DNA of 64,000 nucleotides, from NCBI RefSeq assembly GCF_964355755.1, contig NC_092676.1, positions 15,112,288 through 15,176,287 on the forward strand, in the 5' to 3' direction. The stretch is from Antedon mediterranea (Eukaryota; Echinodermata; Crinoidea; Comatulida; Antedonidae). The translations under genes and the position numbers were made by a program. Each line of letters begins with the position of its first letter. The stretch's first letter is position 1. The notes beneath the pieces were generated by a model. The model was not told where the DNA came from. It did no database searches and saw nothing but the letters and a program-made list of their open reading frames with translations. Below, piece after piece: positions 13,104 through 26,199 of this stretch.

Positions 13104-15600
13104 ACGTCCGAGAACCCTCTAGTTTATTATATATAGAAGGAAAACTAAGTAGGTTCTGCATGGTCCTTCTCTGTAGAGCAATAAGGGCAAAATTGTATTA
13201 TGGTTTGCCAACAATGGATATCCCATAGACTATGACTTCCGGGTAGCGAACCAAAATCATAGAAAGTGCATATACAACATGCACCAAAAAGCATGTTACT
13301 ATACTGTAGTAGGATGAATCTAACCCAAAGTTCAAAAGGAAGCAAGGGAGTGTTTTAAGGTACTACACATACTACTATTTAATTTCAATATGTAAAGTGT
13401 GTGTAAATTCATACTTTAATATTATTTTACTGTAATAAACCTAGTCAATGTAAAATGTGTGTAGGTTTCTACATTAAAAAATCATTTAATATAAAAACAA
13501 AATAATTGTAAATACTGTACATATCTACACCATCAATCTTTGTAACATAATGTGTACTTACTAATTAGCGTTCCCTACACTCTGCAGCAACATAAATTTA
13601 CTTGAATACCAAATTAATGTAACTACTGAATATTAGTATTCTGATTAATGCAATTGATATGATCATTTAAGAAATTTATGATGACTTTGATTGAAAGAAG
13701 GGGTTTTTAAGATGACATGTAACAATAGATTTGATTGATATCTAAATGTAAATATCTTTGGTTGGTCATTGTTTAGATGAGTCATTACAATAGTGCATAC
13801 ACTACTCTATAATGCCATTTATCTCATCCATGTGAAGCATATTTCTGTTACTATGAATATGATACATTTTGTGGTACACCATTTATGTGGCTCTAAAAAG
13901 AACAGTTTTGTATTGATCAATTATCCTTTGATCATCTTCAGGAGAGGGCAGCAGGTAGTTTAAAAAAATGTTGAATAAGATAGCAATAGCAAAACTCACA
14001 ATAAAAGGGGATTAATTAAAAGGATGAATAGAAGCTATAGAAAAACATACACAAATTACAATTGTAATATTACTGCTTTTCACTATAAATTTCAAAATGG
14101 AATGTCAGGCATGGTAAATTTTTGTTGTTGTTACACAGTTAGTTATTCTGTACATTATTTACTTTTTAAAAATCAATAACATTAGGTATGTATAATTATC
14201 ATATTATTTATTTTAATTCAATGAATACAGACAATTTTGAAAATTCTATGTCTTATCTTGATTTATGGTCCAAGGATTGGCCGGGAATCTAGAAAATTCA
14301 CACACAGCGCTCCAATATGGGACATGGAGTAGATAAGTTGTAGACAGTGCATAATATATAGGGCTGATTTTCAAATGTGGATCTGTATTAACAACCTTGC
14401 ATGTATGGGAGAACATTTTTACAAAAAGCTAAACATTTTTTTTAGTTTAAAATAATAAATGGTTCATGATGCGTATTTACAAATAAAATGGCAAGTCCTA
14501 TTGAATCTTTCTTCTTTTTGTTCATCAATTACACCAAATTCAGGTACTGATGTAGATAATACAATGACATATTATGTTTAATAGCAGAACGTTTAATATT
14601 ATCAGCCATATACAACATCGTGATATATTTAAATCAAATAGTGTTGATGACTATTGTTGGACAATTGGAATTGACATTTTAACCGCAATCAATAAATATA
14701 AAGTCTATAGAATTTTAGCCATTATGTATGTTAAAAGCCAATTAAAAGAAAAATGTATTTACATTATTAATAGAAATATGTATACCCATTGTGTACAGTA
14801 TTTGATAATGATCACACAATCATTGTAAATTAACTGCCAATTAATGACTTATTTATTAACTTGTGTGTTTGTTGAATGTACATATTGTGAATTGGCTATT
14901 TTGATTCTTACTTAAGGCAAGTATTAATTGAACTTGTTTCTAATGGGTGATATGATCCTTGGGGATTATACTGGCAGTGAACACAGATAAACAACATGTT
15001 GCAAAGCTTGTTTCAAATTGCTTTTAAACAAATTATAAATACATTTATAATTGACATTATTAATTACAAATGTGTATTCAATGTTAAAAATAAGTGTGAA
15101 TTAGTTAGGTGAAAGTAAAGTAAATAATTGTTATAAGGAAAGTGACTTTCGACAATTGGAATAAAGCACTGGCAATACTGTATTTAAAATGACTTTTCAA
15201 GAAATGGCCACATGAAAAAAAAAAGTTTAAAATCTAAAACAGAGACATCAGGCTGCTTTTAAAACCTTAAAAGATAAATTTGGACTTCAGTGTTTAACAC
15301 CATTTGAGGCCTGGCATCACAAAAGCGGCTCAGAGTCGCAACCCCAACTTTTCAGATATTTAATTGACAATTTGAAAAACAGCATACACTTATCCATTTT
15401 GAGATTTCAATAAAAAACAATTCATACTAACTCCTGTTCATGGATAATAAGTCGTTTTCCATTGAAAATCTATTAGGAAATTGTTGTAAAATTTACATTT
15501 TTACAACGATTTTTTAAAACAACCTACTAGCCTGAATCATGTCATGTTTGGTACCTATCTGTTTGAAAATATATCAGCTACCATAATTTTAGATTTTTAG
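13104..15600. other. AT-rich, no supportable gene
   Basis: No convincing exon or repeat was seen; open frames such as 14574-14828 have no coding character. Confidence 0.4.
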
Positions 15601-15601
15601 A

Positions 15602-15625
15602 AAAACCAGTTTAGAAACTGGTTTT
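15602..15625. repeat. Near-perfect palindrome, 11-bp stem
   Basis: aaaaccagttt-ag-aaactggtttt, an 11-bp inverted repeat with a 2-base loop. Confidence 0.9.
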
Positions 15626-15830
15626 ATTAAGGTTTTTTAGGTTGCTATCATTTCTAGAGAGTTTGTGAATCCTTGACTGTGATTGCATATAAAAATGAAT
15701 TACGCTCTCTGATTGGCTTTTATTTACAATGAAACAGCATGGTTTGTTGAATAAACATTTCATCGCAAAATCTACCTAATGAGTCCAGATAAGCAAAAGA
15801 AACAATAAAAAAAATCAACATTTATATTTT

Positions 15831-15920
15831 TTACGATTTATTTACAGTGTGTTTACTAGAAATTTGCGTTTTACGGCGACGGCGAGTGCGTGTGGCGATA
15901 TCCTTAATCTTGCGATGGTT
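15831..15920 (-). CDS. Candidate terminal exon, CpG-rich, unidentified
   Basis: After atgatttcag the frame reads NHRKIKDIATRTRRRRKTQI and seven to ten more residues to a TAA. The stretch has many CpG and Arg CGN codons in an AT-rich landscape. AATAAA-like signals follow. No upstream exon is certain, so this may instead be a CpG-rich regulatory patch or chance. Confidence 0.3.
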   Translation of the reverse strand, partial: NHRKIKDIATRTRRRRKTQISSKHTVNKS

Positions 15921-17683
15921 CTGAAATCATATGTACATCCTTAACACGCTGTTAAAATATGGTCCTCGGTCAAGTTGTTCTTTAATTTGTGAACAAACCA
16001 CAAAAGTATATTTGGTATACTAATCTTTGATTATTAAATTACCAGGTATATCAATTCATAGCATAGGCATAATAATATAATTATAATATAACATTATTGA
16101 AAAGCACTTTTGGATCAGTGGCAACACACTCATTAGTGGTTCAGTCAACTTAAACCACATACAAATAAACATTATAAACCAAACATGTACTGTATGTATG
16201 TAGGCATGCAAATGAAAATTAACAAATTACCAAAATAAATTAAATTTCATTGTTAATTATCCTGGAAATTACAGTTTCAATTTGACATTGTTGGTTGGCT
16301 TTTAACTATGGAATGCTATGTATTGTTTAAATCTAAGTGCATTGATAGTAAATGCTTGGACTCTGGGGAAATACGTAAATTGCAAACATTTGCATAATTG
16401 ATGTAGACAATCATGGTTGCTTTAATGTCTGAACAATTCCAAAGTGCATCAGAATGCTTTCTAATCTGCCATGAAACGCCACCCACTGAAAGGCTAAAGG
16501 TACCTAAAACCAAACTAGAGAACTTTAATATACTGCTGTATTACTGAATGTATACTGTAGGTTTAATAGTACAGTACTGTAGTATATTGATGATTTAATA
16601 ACAATTAGTATCAAACAATTCAACAAATTTTTCCATTAAAAACAAATTTAAAACAAGATTTTGATGATCAAGACAAGAATCAATTCAGTTCTTTTACCCT
16701 GTTTTTTTTTAATATGGTCTCGTGTGTCTACTTTTTTTTTGTCAGAAAAACCTGTTCCTACTGCCAAAATTTGGTCAACACAATTTTTTTTTGGCCTAAA
16801 TGGTTTTGTGGCATCAATGGTAAAAAGTTAAAAAAGACTGGTAAATAAAGTATGGTTAAGACAGTCAGGAGGTCGTTGACTTTACAGGCTTAATAAAGTC
16901 AAACACTTTGTTCACATTAGACAATAAAAGAATAGAAGTACTGTAGGCTCACGCTTTCCACTTACTAAATTGTAAATACAAATGATTAAAATTGGAGCAA
17001 TAGCAACAAAATTATAATTTTTCATCATTGATACACTGTAGATTTCAAACAGGAAAAAACTCTTAAAATTTTCTATTTAAAAGCTTTAATATGTATGTAC
17101 TGTATGATAAAAACACTGAATATTGAAGTGCACAAAATTGATACTACTGTATTTGAAACAGGTTCAGCAGAATTCACAAAAATTAGGTACAACATAATGA
17201 ACTGTGCTACTGGCATTCGTCCTGCTGGGTCTTCCGCACAACTTTTCATATTCAACAGTTTTAATTTCATGACCTACAAGTTTCTACATTCAAAATAGCT
17301 CAGAATAATTTAAGCAATCCACAACATAAATCACATTAATCCTAAAAAATAAGATTAGATTAGATGAAATATTCACTAAAACTGAATATCAAATTTATTA
17401 GAAAATTGTCGTACTGAATAGTCATGAGAGATTCAGGGTAAAAATATAAAAGGTGTACACGCAGTCTAAGGACATTGGTGTCGATAGGGAAAATCTGTTG
17501 CAGTAGAAATAATCCCAAACTCAATTCTACTGTACATGAACTAAAGAATACTTTAAATTGTGATGTGTCATAATGATTTCCTTTACTGCTGCTTTACCAG
17601 TAGGAGTAGTAGAGTAGTGTCCTGTAGAGTAGTGTCCTGTAGAGGAGTGTCAATTCACACTTACAGTACACTTATATATAGAT

Positions 17684-17830
17684 AGATAGAAATCTTTCTT
17701 TATTCTGGATATTCATTCAATATTTGTACATTGTTCTTCCTTGAAGTCCAGTTAACACTTACAAATTACAAATATAAACAATAAAAATGGAAAATTATGA
17801 AAACGTTTTTAAAGACTACAATATCACAAG
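17684..17830 (-). mobile_element. Possible non-LTR retroposon 3' tail, reversed
   Basis: A short (atag)n run followed by T-rich aatctttctttattctgg resembles the reversed tail of a non-LTR element. Weak. The surrounding 15.9-18.2 kb is otherwise AT-rich, apart from weak exon candidates described in the findings. Confidence 0.25.
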
Positions 17831-18188
17831 AAGCAAGAGAAAAAAACCAGTTAGATCAAATTTTTAAACGATTGCAAAGTTAATGAATTTATATATGGGA
17901 TATTTGTACACAAAATTAAAAATATTTTAATGTTTTTGTAGCGTACGATGTTCTTATGTTACCTTTCCTTACCAGCTACTGTAGGCCTACAAAACTAAGC
18001 CTAACTAAAGCTAGGCCTAGAAATGTCTATGAGAGAACTTTTGACGTGAGCTACTAATAAGTTAAAGTAGTGCATTTTTTTTTCTTTTTATCATAATTAA
18101 CCTTAGAACGCACATTTAAGACAAGAAATGACCTGGTTTAATTTTTTTAAAGTTATATATATATATATATGCATTATTTTAAGAAAAA

Positions 18189-18350
18189 TCTAGTGTCTAC
18201 ACCATCAAACTTTATGTGACAAAAAAAATGTGATGTGCCCATATGGACATGATAATGTCATATCCACACCATATTTGGGCATATCACTACCATATTGGGC
18301 ACATTATACTTTTTTTGTCAAACAAGTTTGATAGTGTAGACAGAGCTTAA
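18189..18350 (+). mobile_element. MITE family C, copy 1
   Basis: Inverted ends: gtgtctacaccatcaaactt on the left and gtttgatagtgtagacagag on the right. Inside are repeated catattTgggca / tgcccatat motifs. Same family as 31402-31562. Confidence 0.8.
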
Positions 18351-18472
18351 AATCTAAACAATTACAGTATCAAAGCAAAAGAAAGTAAACAGTAAATTTT
18401 TCATCAGAATATTAATTAAACCGGTGATTCTGTCAATTAATTGTGCTTTCTTGAGAGTTAGCAGTCTGCTAC

Positions 18473-18505
18473 CAGGGAGTTGTAAAATAATTTTACAACT
18501 CCCTG
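18473..18505. repeat. Perfect palindrome, 16-bp stem with 1-base spacer
   Basis: cagggagttgtaaaat-a-attttacaactccctg, 33 bp without mismatch. Confidence 0.97.
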
Positions 18506-18839
18506 CTCCTGCTACTGTACTACAATGGATGAATTCATTTAACAATCCTCAGGAGAAAACATCCATACACCTTTTTAGTAGTGAATAATATTCTGCATCA
18601 ATATGTACTACTAATAGTATACCATGAATATGCATCCATTTGATAAAACATGCATACAGTATTCAAATGTTTGCTATAAAGAACACCAAAGAAACTTTGG
18701 ACATTTGCTACTAAGCAGACAGTATCAGAAAAAGAGCCTCCTACAGTACTACCATCATATCCTACTACTTCCGTAAAAAACACACCTTTTACAGTGCTTG
18801 ACAACAACTTGTTTCCTGTTTCCTTTATTGCCAGCTGTA

Positions 18840-21660
18840 ATAACATCTTGAATTTGAATTCAACACAAATTGTGGTTTTCAAATGTTTCTATATCATTCA
18901 GCTGCATAGTGCAGAATAATCTGTTTACAGTATATAAAAATAGGTTAACAAATTATAATAGATTTTAGTACAGTAAGAGTAGGAATGATTTAGGGACATA
19001 AACAATGTCTGGTTTAACATGAAATCAAGTTTCCCTGGCAGTGGGTATTAGGAACTTTTGTTGCAGAGATGAGTGTAATCGTTCCTCCGGCATGTTTGCT
19101 TTAGCAAATACAAACATGGATTTTTTTGTCCATCTATCATCATCTGCAATGTGGAGGTACTGTAGAGGGTCACGATCTAGCACCCTTTATTACTTGTGGT
19201 ATCCACACAAACAGAAAATGGTTTTGGTAGTCTATGAGCACCTTGTTTCAAGACAGTGGTATCGTTCGTGAGCCCTGACCTAAAGTGGGCGGCTATGCTC
19301 ATGTATACAGTACCTCACCACTCACAAGACGCTTGGTAAGTGCGGGGGAGATCACTATCTCAACACCACATTTGAATTGTGTAGTCTATATCGTGCCTAT
19401 AGCTTAGCTGGATAAATGGTTAATACAGTACAACAAGAAGGAAGGTATCTATGGTGATCTCATGAATGAAGAGTACTAAACTGACCACAGACAAGAGGAA
19501 AGTTGGGTGTCTGAATGTCGGGACAAAGTATGACAACGGCACCTCTTTTTTTATTCTGTCATGCGCTTAAGGTCGGATCTGCAAAAGTATTATCCAAGAC
19601 AGCAGAACGTAAATAAACCTGACAACAGGGAAGTTAATGGGAGTCTGCTCGCACTCTTTTTCATTGCATTGTTGCGCCATGGATTTCCTTAATTATTTTA
19701 ATTGTTACTGATTCAAATGATTGACACAAGTAAATGAAATGGCAAACTTGGTACTTGTTAATAGCTTGATTATAATCAATAACAGTCCTGTACTGTAGCT
19801 TTAATACAGTTTAGCAAACTAATGACTAACATCATATAATGGTAGTTAACCTTCACAGATTTAATAAGAATGCCAAGATATTTAAAGAGATATAAACTAA
19901 GAATAAAATCAAGTATTCACATTGAAGGATAGCCACTTTGAAGGATAACCATTTGACCTTCAGTGTATTAAGAATAAAGAATCAGAAAAAAACAAACAAT
20001 TACAGTATATGGTATTATTTGACAAGTGTTCCTATAGTATGTCTTGGCAGTTTTCTACCAGTATAAAACAATCTATATGTTTGGCGGGTATGATTTTTTG
20101 GAATCAACAATTTACTCTTTTTATGATTTTATAACACTGCAGTCAGAGCACCATTTTGGGTATCTGGTGTATCATGTCCAAGCTACTGTATGTACAGCAT
20201 ACAACAATTACGCTACATCATGATTACGTGCTTATAAATATAAACAATAGTCCTCCTGGCGGTGGTCAGTTAAGACGATGTTTATACAATAAAAAAAAAC
20301 AAATATTGAAAATAAAAAAATGACCGATATGATACGATACGAGGAAAGTTAATTGCAACCTCAAATTCAAATAAAACATTTAAAATTAAAGTTTAACCAA
20401 AAACTTTATGAAAATCTCTTTAAAAACATAATTAATATCAAAATACATATTATTTACAAATACGGACATCAAAAAAAGAAGACGACAAATTAAAGACTCT
20501 TATCAGAAAAGGGCATTCGGGTACAGGAATAAACTCACCAAGAATTGAAAAGACCAAAATCAGTGATAAATCTTTTTGAACGTTTGGTTTTAACTCTAGA
20601 AAGAAGGAAAAGGTACCAATTGGTTTCCAACCCTGGCCTATCATCTTTGGAAACTGAGCAAATATTAGATGTAAAAAAAGTGGTATTTTTAAAATTGGAA
20701 GGCCTATGTAATACCTGCATATTGTAAAATCCTACTCAAAAAGCAACATTTATACAGTTAACTACTTTTTGAAACAGGAATCTAAAATATACAGAATTGA
20801 TGAACTGATACAAATATGGTGTGCTTAAAGTATGCATACTTGTCGTCATTATATATACCTTATCGCCATTTTGTCGATTGTTTTGTTTTATTTGTTGACA
20901 ATTTAATATTAGTTTTTATACGATAAAACTCCAGAGAAAAAACAGAGTTAAATTTTAAGGCTATCACCACACAAAGAAACTTCGAGATGAGCTGACGTTT
21001 GCACTCTTTAACAAAAATGTTACAATTGTATTCTAAAAATATTCACAGGCGAAAAACACAGAAACACCTATTTACATAATTGTTTAATACATAATTGTTA
21101 AACTTGTTTACATGGAGTTTCAGTCAAATTGGTTACACAACTCTTGTTTTGACTAACCAGGATGACTTCGCTAGAAAGAGTGTTTACCGTCTACCCTGGT
21201 GTGTTAGTATTAGTGTTTTAACTAGAGTATACCAGAGCAGCAGGTAAAATTATACACTGCTTTCAGTGTGAAGATAAAAGATAAAAACTAGGCCTACTAG
21301 TATGACATGCTACAACTTACATTTACAATACAAGCAATGGTTTTCATATTTATTCATGGAAGTCAAGTTATAATACTGAAAAGGCAAGTTATAAATACTG
21401 AAAAGATGTACTGTTAAATCAAATCTGGTTAATGAAATAGACTTTATTGCCTTAAAAAAGTAATCAATGGTAGCCTGACAAACAGGTGTCTACAAAACAC
21501 CGGAACAGCCTCTCCTGAATGAGGTGAGGGTAAATTTTACTCGGGAGTCGGACCACATACTATAGTCTATAAAAATACATCATCAGAACAGTCACTACAC
21601 AGACTTGACGGAGTTAAAAACCATCTCCGTGCAATATTTAACAAAATAAGATGATGAATA
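18840..21660. other. No supportable gene
   Basis: Mostly AT-rich with a few higher-GC patches (19.04-19.68 kb). Open frames at 19041-19271 and 20450-20727 have no recognisable family. Confidence 0.35.
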
Positions 21661-21668
21661 TACTTACA

Positions 21669-21990
21669 GATTTAAGTGGCGATTGTCTAAAACAGATTTT
21701 GAAAATATCAAAAATAATTGATAACTTTGAGAATGACCACTCTGTCGCCGCCCCAAATAAACTACACACAACAGATACGATACGATAGAATGGTCTGGTC
21801 TCTCCGTCGTACTTCCGGGATTGAGATCATTCATGCGTGTGGTACAGAAACCTTTGCTCAAAACAACAGAGACAGCGTTATACTAACAGTCTACCAATTA
21901 CCTTCTAATATGTTATGACGTAACAGTTAAGCCCTCGTGGCAAAACAACCACTTGATTGAGTTCGGTGTACGGACTGCACTATGTAATAT
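21669..21990 (-). promoter_or_regulatory. Candidate 5'UTR exon and promoter of a minus-strand gene
   Basis: On the minus strand a strong donor (AAATCT|gtaagta) lies at 21667-21661. The stretch to its right is CpG-richer than its surroundings and holds an ETS-type site (CGGAAGT, complement of 21811-21817). This looks like a first exon transcribed leftward, possibly the noncoding first exon of the gene at 3.5-10.5 kb. The 5' end and linkage are inferred. Confidence 0.4.
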
Positions 21991-21996
21991 ATAATA

Positions 21997-22020
21997 GGGG
22001 AAGGGGGAGGGGGGAGGGGG
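21997..22020 (+). promoter_or_regulatory. G-quadruplex-type G-rich tract
   Basis: Four G runs of 4, 5, 6 and 5 separated by one or two A's meet the usual G4 pattern. It lies just upstream of the candidate minus-strand promoter. Confidence 0.5.
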
Positions 22021-22280
22021 AGAGGATTGAGGAAGACCACCGGTGAAGAAGAAGAAACAGGGAGGAGACGAGTCGACGATAAATGGATAATACCTGTAGG
22101 CTGTATACATATACTTATACTGTACATACATTTTGTTCTTACATAAAAAGAAAACAAAAATTGAAAAGTCTAGAACTATAATAATAGAAAAGATCATTTA
22201 TGCTGGACGTCTGTCTGATAAAAATAAAACTTTTCGAAATAGTCAACCGGATAGGCCTATTATAAATATAATAAATTAAA

Positions 22281-24007
22281 TCATTATTTTTCTCCGTTTT
22301 ATTTTCTACAGAAGTTAATAACCTTTATTAAAACTGCAAAGTGTTGTAATTAGTACCGATAGTTATAAATATTTACCTCTCACTTGTCCACAATATTTAT
22401 TTTGTGTGTGTTTGTGTTTTAATTGTGTAATTGTTATATAAAAATGTAAAATGTGGTTTACTCTATATTATTGGAGGAAATCCAGAGAGGGTCCCAATTC
22501 TGCAAAATGCCGGCCTACAAACAGGCCTATCTTAGCTATAGGCCTATATAGCTAGAAGACTCCATTAAAGTCTGGAGAATCCGGACCAAGATAGGATAGG
22601 ATCCCAGTTCTGGACGATATTTGGGTCTTGTGTGATCGGTAAAATTGTAACTTTTTGAATTACGAACTGAAAACTACATAATGTTTATACTACAATAGTC
22701 AATAAATTATTACATTAGACAACCACCCATTTGGCCGTAATGGTTTGTTTGATGAGGGCCTAATACTAACTGCATTACTTAGTATTGAATATTAATAGTA
22801 ATGGTTTGATGAGGGCCTAATACTAACTGCATTACTTAATATTGAATATAATAGTAATGGTTTGATGAGGGCCTAATACTAACTGCATTACTTAATATTG
22901 AATATAATAGTGGTTTGATGAGTGTCTAATACCAATTTGTCTGTGCTTTCACACAAACTTTATCCACAAGGATATCCATAGATAAAATTAACATGACGCA
23001 GAGGAGCCATTTTCACCACTCCGTTAGAAACTTTTATATTCGGATTTTTCGTATTTTAAATATTATTTTTCACTTGTATTTTTATATGATTTTTTATATT
23101 TTTAATTGTTTGTCCGAGCTTGTCAGAAAATTGAAAGTCCTTAAAATCATTATTTTTCTCCGTTTTATTTTCTACAGAAGTTAATAACCTTTATTAAAAC
23201 TGCAAAGTGTTGTAATTAGTACCGATAGTTATAAATATTTACCTCTCACTTGTCCACAATATTTATTTTGTGTGTGTTTGTGTTTTAATTGTGTAATTGT
23301 TATATAAAAATGTAAAATGTGGTTTACTTTATATTATTGGAGGAAATCCAGAGAGGGTCCCAATTCTGCAAAATGCCGGCCTACAAACAGGCCTATCTTA
23401 GCTATAGGCCTATATAGCTAGAAGACTCCATTAAAGTCTGGAGAATCCGGACCAAGATAGGATAGGATCCCAGTTCTGGACGATATTTGGGTCTTGTGTG
23501 ATCGGTAAAATTGTAACTTTTTGAATTACGAACTGAAAACTACATAATTTTTATACTACAATAGTCAATAAATTATTACATTAGACAACCACCCATTTGG
23601 CCGTAATGGTTTGTTTGATGAGGGCCTAATACTAACTGCATTACTTAATATTGAATATTAATAGTAATGGTTTGATGAGGGCCTAACACTAACTGCATTA
23701 CTTAATATTGAATATAATAGTAATGGTTTGATGAGGGCCTAATACTAACTGCATTACTTAATATTGAATATAATAGTGGTTTGATGAGTGTCTAATACCA
23801 ATTTGTCTGTGCTTTCACACAAACTTTATCCACAAGGATATCCATAGATAAAATTAACATGACGCAGAGGAGCCATTTTCACCACTCCGTTAGAAACTTT
23901 TATATTCGGATTTTTCGTATTTTAAATATTATTTTTCACTTGTATTTTTATATGATTTTTTATATTTTTAATTGTTTGTCCGAGCTTGTCAGAAAATTGA
24001 AAGTCCT
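22281..24007 (+). repeat. Tandem duplication, 866 bp x 2
   Basis: Copy 1 is about 22281-23142 and copy 2 about 23147-24007, differing at only a handful of bases (for example ctatatt/ttatatt, tactaac/cactaac). Each contains three to four inner ~56-bp units starting taatggtttgatgagggcct. No gene is visible inside. Confidence 0.95.
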
Positions 24008-24129
24008 TCTTGAACCAATAGGTATACCTATTCTGTAATTATGTTCTTTAGGACTTTGAAGCTCCCAAATGAGAATTCACAGGAGCTCATTGAGGTAAAC
24101 TCTAATTTTTAGGTTAAAACAATTTACAA

Positions 24130-24310
24130 ATAGCCAAAAGTTAATTCATGAGAAACAAGTAGGCTTTCGAAAGGGGTATAGAACGGCAGATAATATATTC
24201 ATTAGACACCATTATCTCTAAAGAGCGGGGTAGGGGTTTTGTTTATTTATAGATCTTAAACGTGCCTTTGATTCTAAGTTGAAATATATCGGTGTATCTG
24301 GCAAAATGTT
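24130..24310 (+). pseudogene. Non-LTR retrotransposon reverse transcriptase remnant
   Basis: Broken frames read QVGFRKGYRTADNIF then FVYLIDLKRAFDS-like text, the conserved block of CR1/jockey-type reverse transcriptases. Frameshifts and stops make it inactive. A possible further piece of the same element is at 24691-24893, and a 3'UTR-like tail at 25420-25495. Confidence 0.65.
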
Positions 24311-25326
24311 AACCATCATAATTTACCTATACCATGGATAAATAACATTTTTCCATGCCTATACCAAAACTTATCTGCTCATGTTAAAATAACTAACTTA
24401 GTCCCTCTTTTAATTGTTCGATTGGAATACATTCGTTGTCGTCTTCACTTGAACATTGACATTAGGGCCTAGGCCTAATGATTTGTGGTAAAGTGGTGTA
24501 AACGAAAATATTCAAATTGGAGATTGTCATAATTATTAATCATCTTGTTTACGCAGATAACTTATTTTAGTGTTAGCTCTCCAAAAAAACAATTAATAAA
24601 CTTGAACTTTATTGTCATACCTGGAAATATAAATACTAAAAAATCCAAAATTAATGTTTTAAAAAATGGCCGCAATTTGAACATCGAAAAATGGAAGTAA
24701 CTGAGGCTATATACTGGAAATCTTTCTACGAAGGAACCTCTGAAATGAAATTACATTTGTTATTAGACAATTTATATAATGAAAACGTTGTTCTTGGGGA
24801 AATTTTTGACTTGGCTTGTAAAAAATACCTACAAAGTGCCTGGGATACCAGGTTAGATATATATAAGAAATTACCAACATTACCCCAATAATTAGCCTAT
24901 TTGGCTTTTACATTGATAAACTAGTTTATTTGCTTATCTAACTTCAAATACATATAAACATATATATTTGTGTTTATCTCGATTTTTGTAAAAATAATCA
25001 TGATTATGTATTATTTATACTTTTGACCTATTGTATCGTTATACTGTTATCCAATTGTTTTTTAGTTTTATTTTCTATGTATAAGTTTTTTTTTTTTTTT
25101 TTTTTTTCAGTCAGACATTTTAGCTTATTTAGTTTATACATTGATAGACCAGTTAGATATACCAATAACTAATCATTAAACAAATAAAATCTTGTACTTG
25201 CTGTTTGCTATATCTATAATTTCAAGTACATATTATAAACATATATTTGTGCTTATTTCGATTTATGTAGTAATTTTATCATGATTATGTATTATTTATA
25301 CTGTTCACCTATTGTACCTTTATTCT

Positions 25327-25364
<38 letters not shown>

Positions 25365-25419
25365 TAAGTTAATTATGTAAGTTTTATCATCATTTTCCTT
25401 TTATATGTTGTTGTTTATA

Positions 25420-25495
25420 TTTGTATGGACGCACCACCGAAAGGTGTGTGCCACTGATTCGAAAGTGAGTACCAATAAATACTGAATACTGATAC
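25420..25495 (+). mobile_element. Non-LTR retrotransposon 3'UTR-like tail
   Basis: tatggacgcaccaccgaaag and a small hairpin are followed by aataaatactgaatactga. Preceded by poly-T runs at 25088-25110 and about 25329-25364. Confidence 0.4.
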
Positions 25496-25659
25496 GGTAT
25501 TCAATTACACATTGTTATTTCGAATTACCTTTAGTTTTAAGTGGTTCATTAAACAAAGCATGCAATACAACACAATCAACAAAAAGCAATCCAAGGTTTA
25601 TTCTGTTTAAAATCATTTATTTATCGCAACTTATTTTTTGTACTAATTAATACATGGAA

Positions 25660-25916
25660 GCATATTTTTTTATGTGAAAATACTTCCTATTTTAATTTAT
25701 GGAAATGAAATCTGGGGAATGTTTGACAGCACAAACAATATTGAAAAAAAAACCAGAAATTTGCAGATATTTATTGCAAGTTGGGGAAATGCACCTAATG
25801 CCGCTTCTTTACTACCTCCGAGAAAGGAGATTATCACCTTTTTTGTTTGTTTGGGCCTACATATTACACTAGATTTGTGCTATGAGTTTCAATTTAGAAA
25901 ATTAATGAGTAATTAG
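25660..25916 (+). pseudogene. Non-LTR retrotransposon remnant, C-terminal RT region
   Basis: Frame reads KILPILIYGNEIWG then ...FIASWGNAPNAASLLPPRKEI, matching the usual LPILLYGxExWG ... TPNAAxxGE segment after the RT domain of CR1/Rex-like elements. Degenerate and short. Confidence 0.6.
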
Positions 25917-26199
25917 AATCGTTGGACACAAGCAGGTACTTTTTTTAATCTATTATTTTTTGTATTATTAGGGCCAATGGCCCATATACATGAACTTCCC
26001 TGAAAAGGAAAGAAGAAAAAAAAATCTATCCTCTAATAAGGAAAAAAACTCAAACCAGATTTAAGTTAAGAAAAAGTTGCTTAAGACTAATATCACTTGA
26101 AGCGGTTTCTTTAATTTAATATGGATGTGGCTGATCCTATACAAACCAACACATAAGGATCTATTATGCCATAATATTTCTGGTTTTTAAAAATGTATT

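Noticed and set aside
16316-16513. Minus-strand frame after tttcag reading WVAFHGRLESILMHFG or an alternative frame
   Set aside because: It looks protein-like, but no donor or convincing stop context and no family were found.
24691-24893. 66-codon frame starting MEVTEAIYWKSFYEG
   Set aside because: Probably a fragment of the neighbouring decayed non-LTR element; not reported as a gene because no family match could be confirmed.
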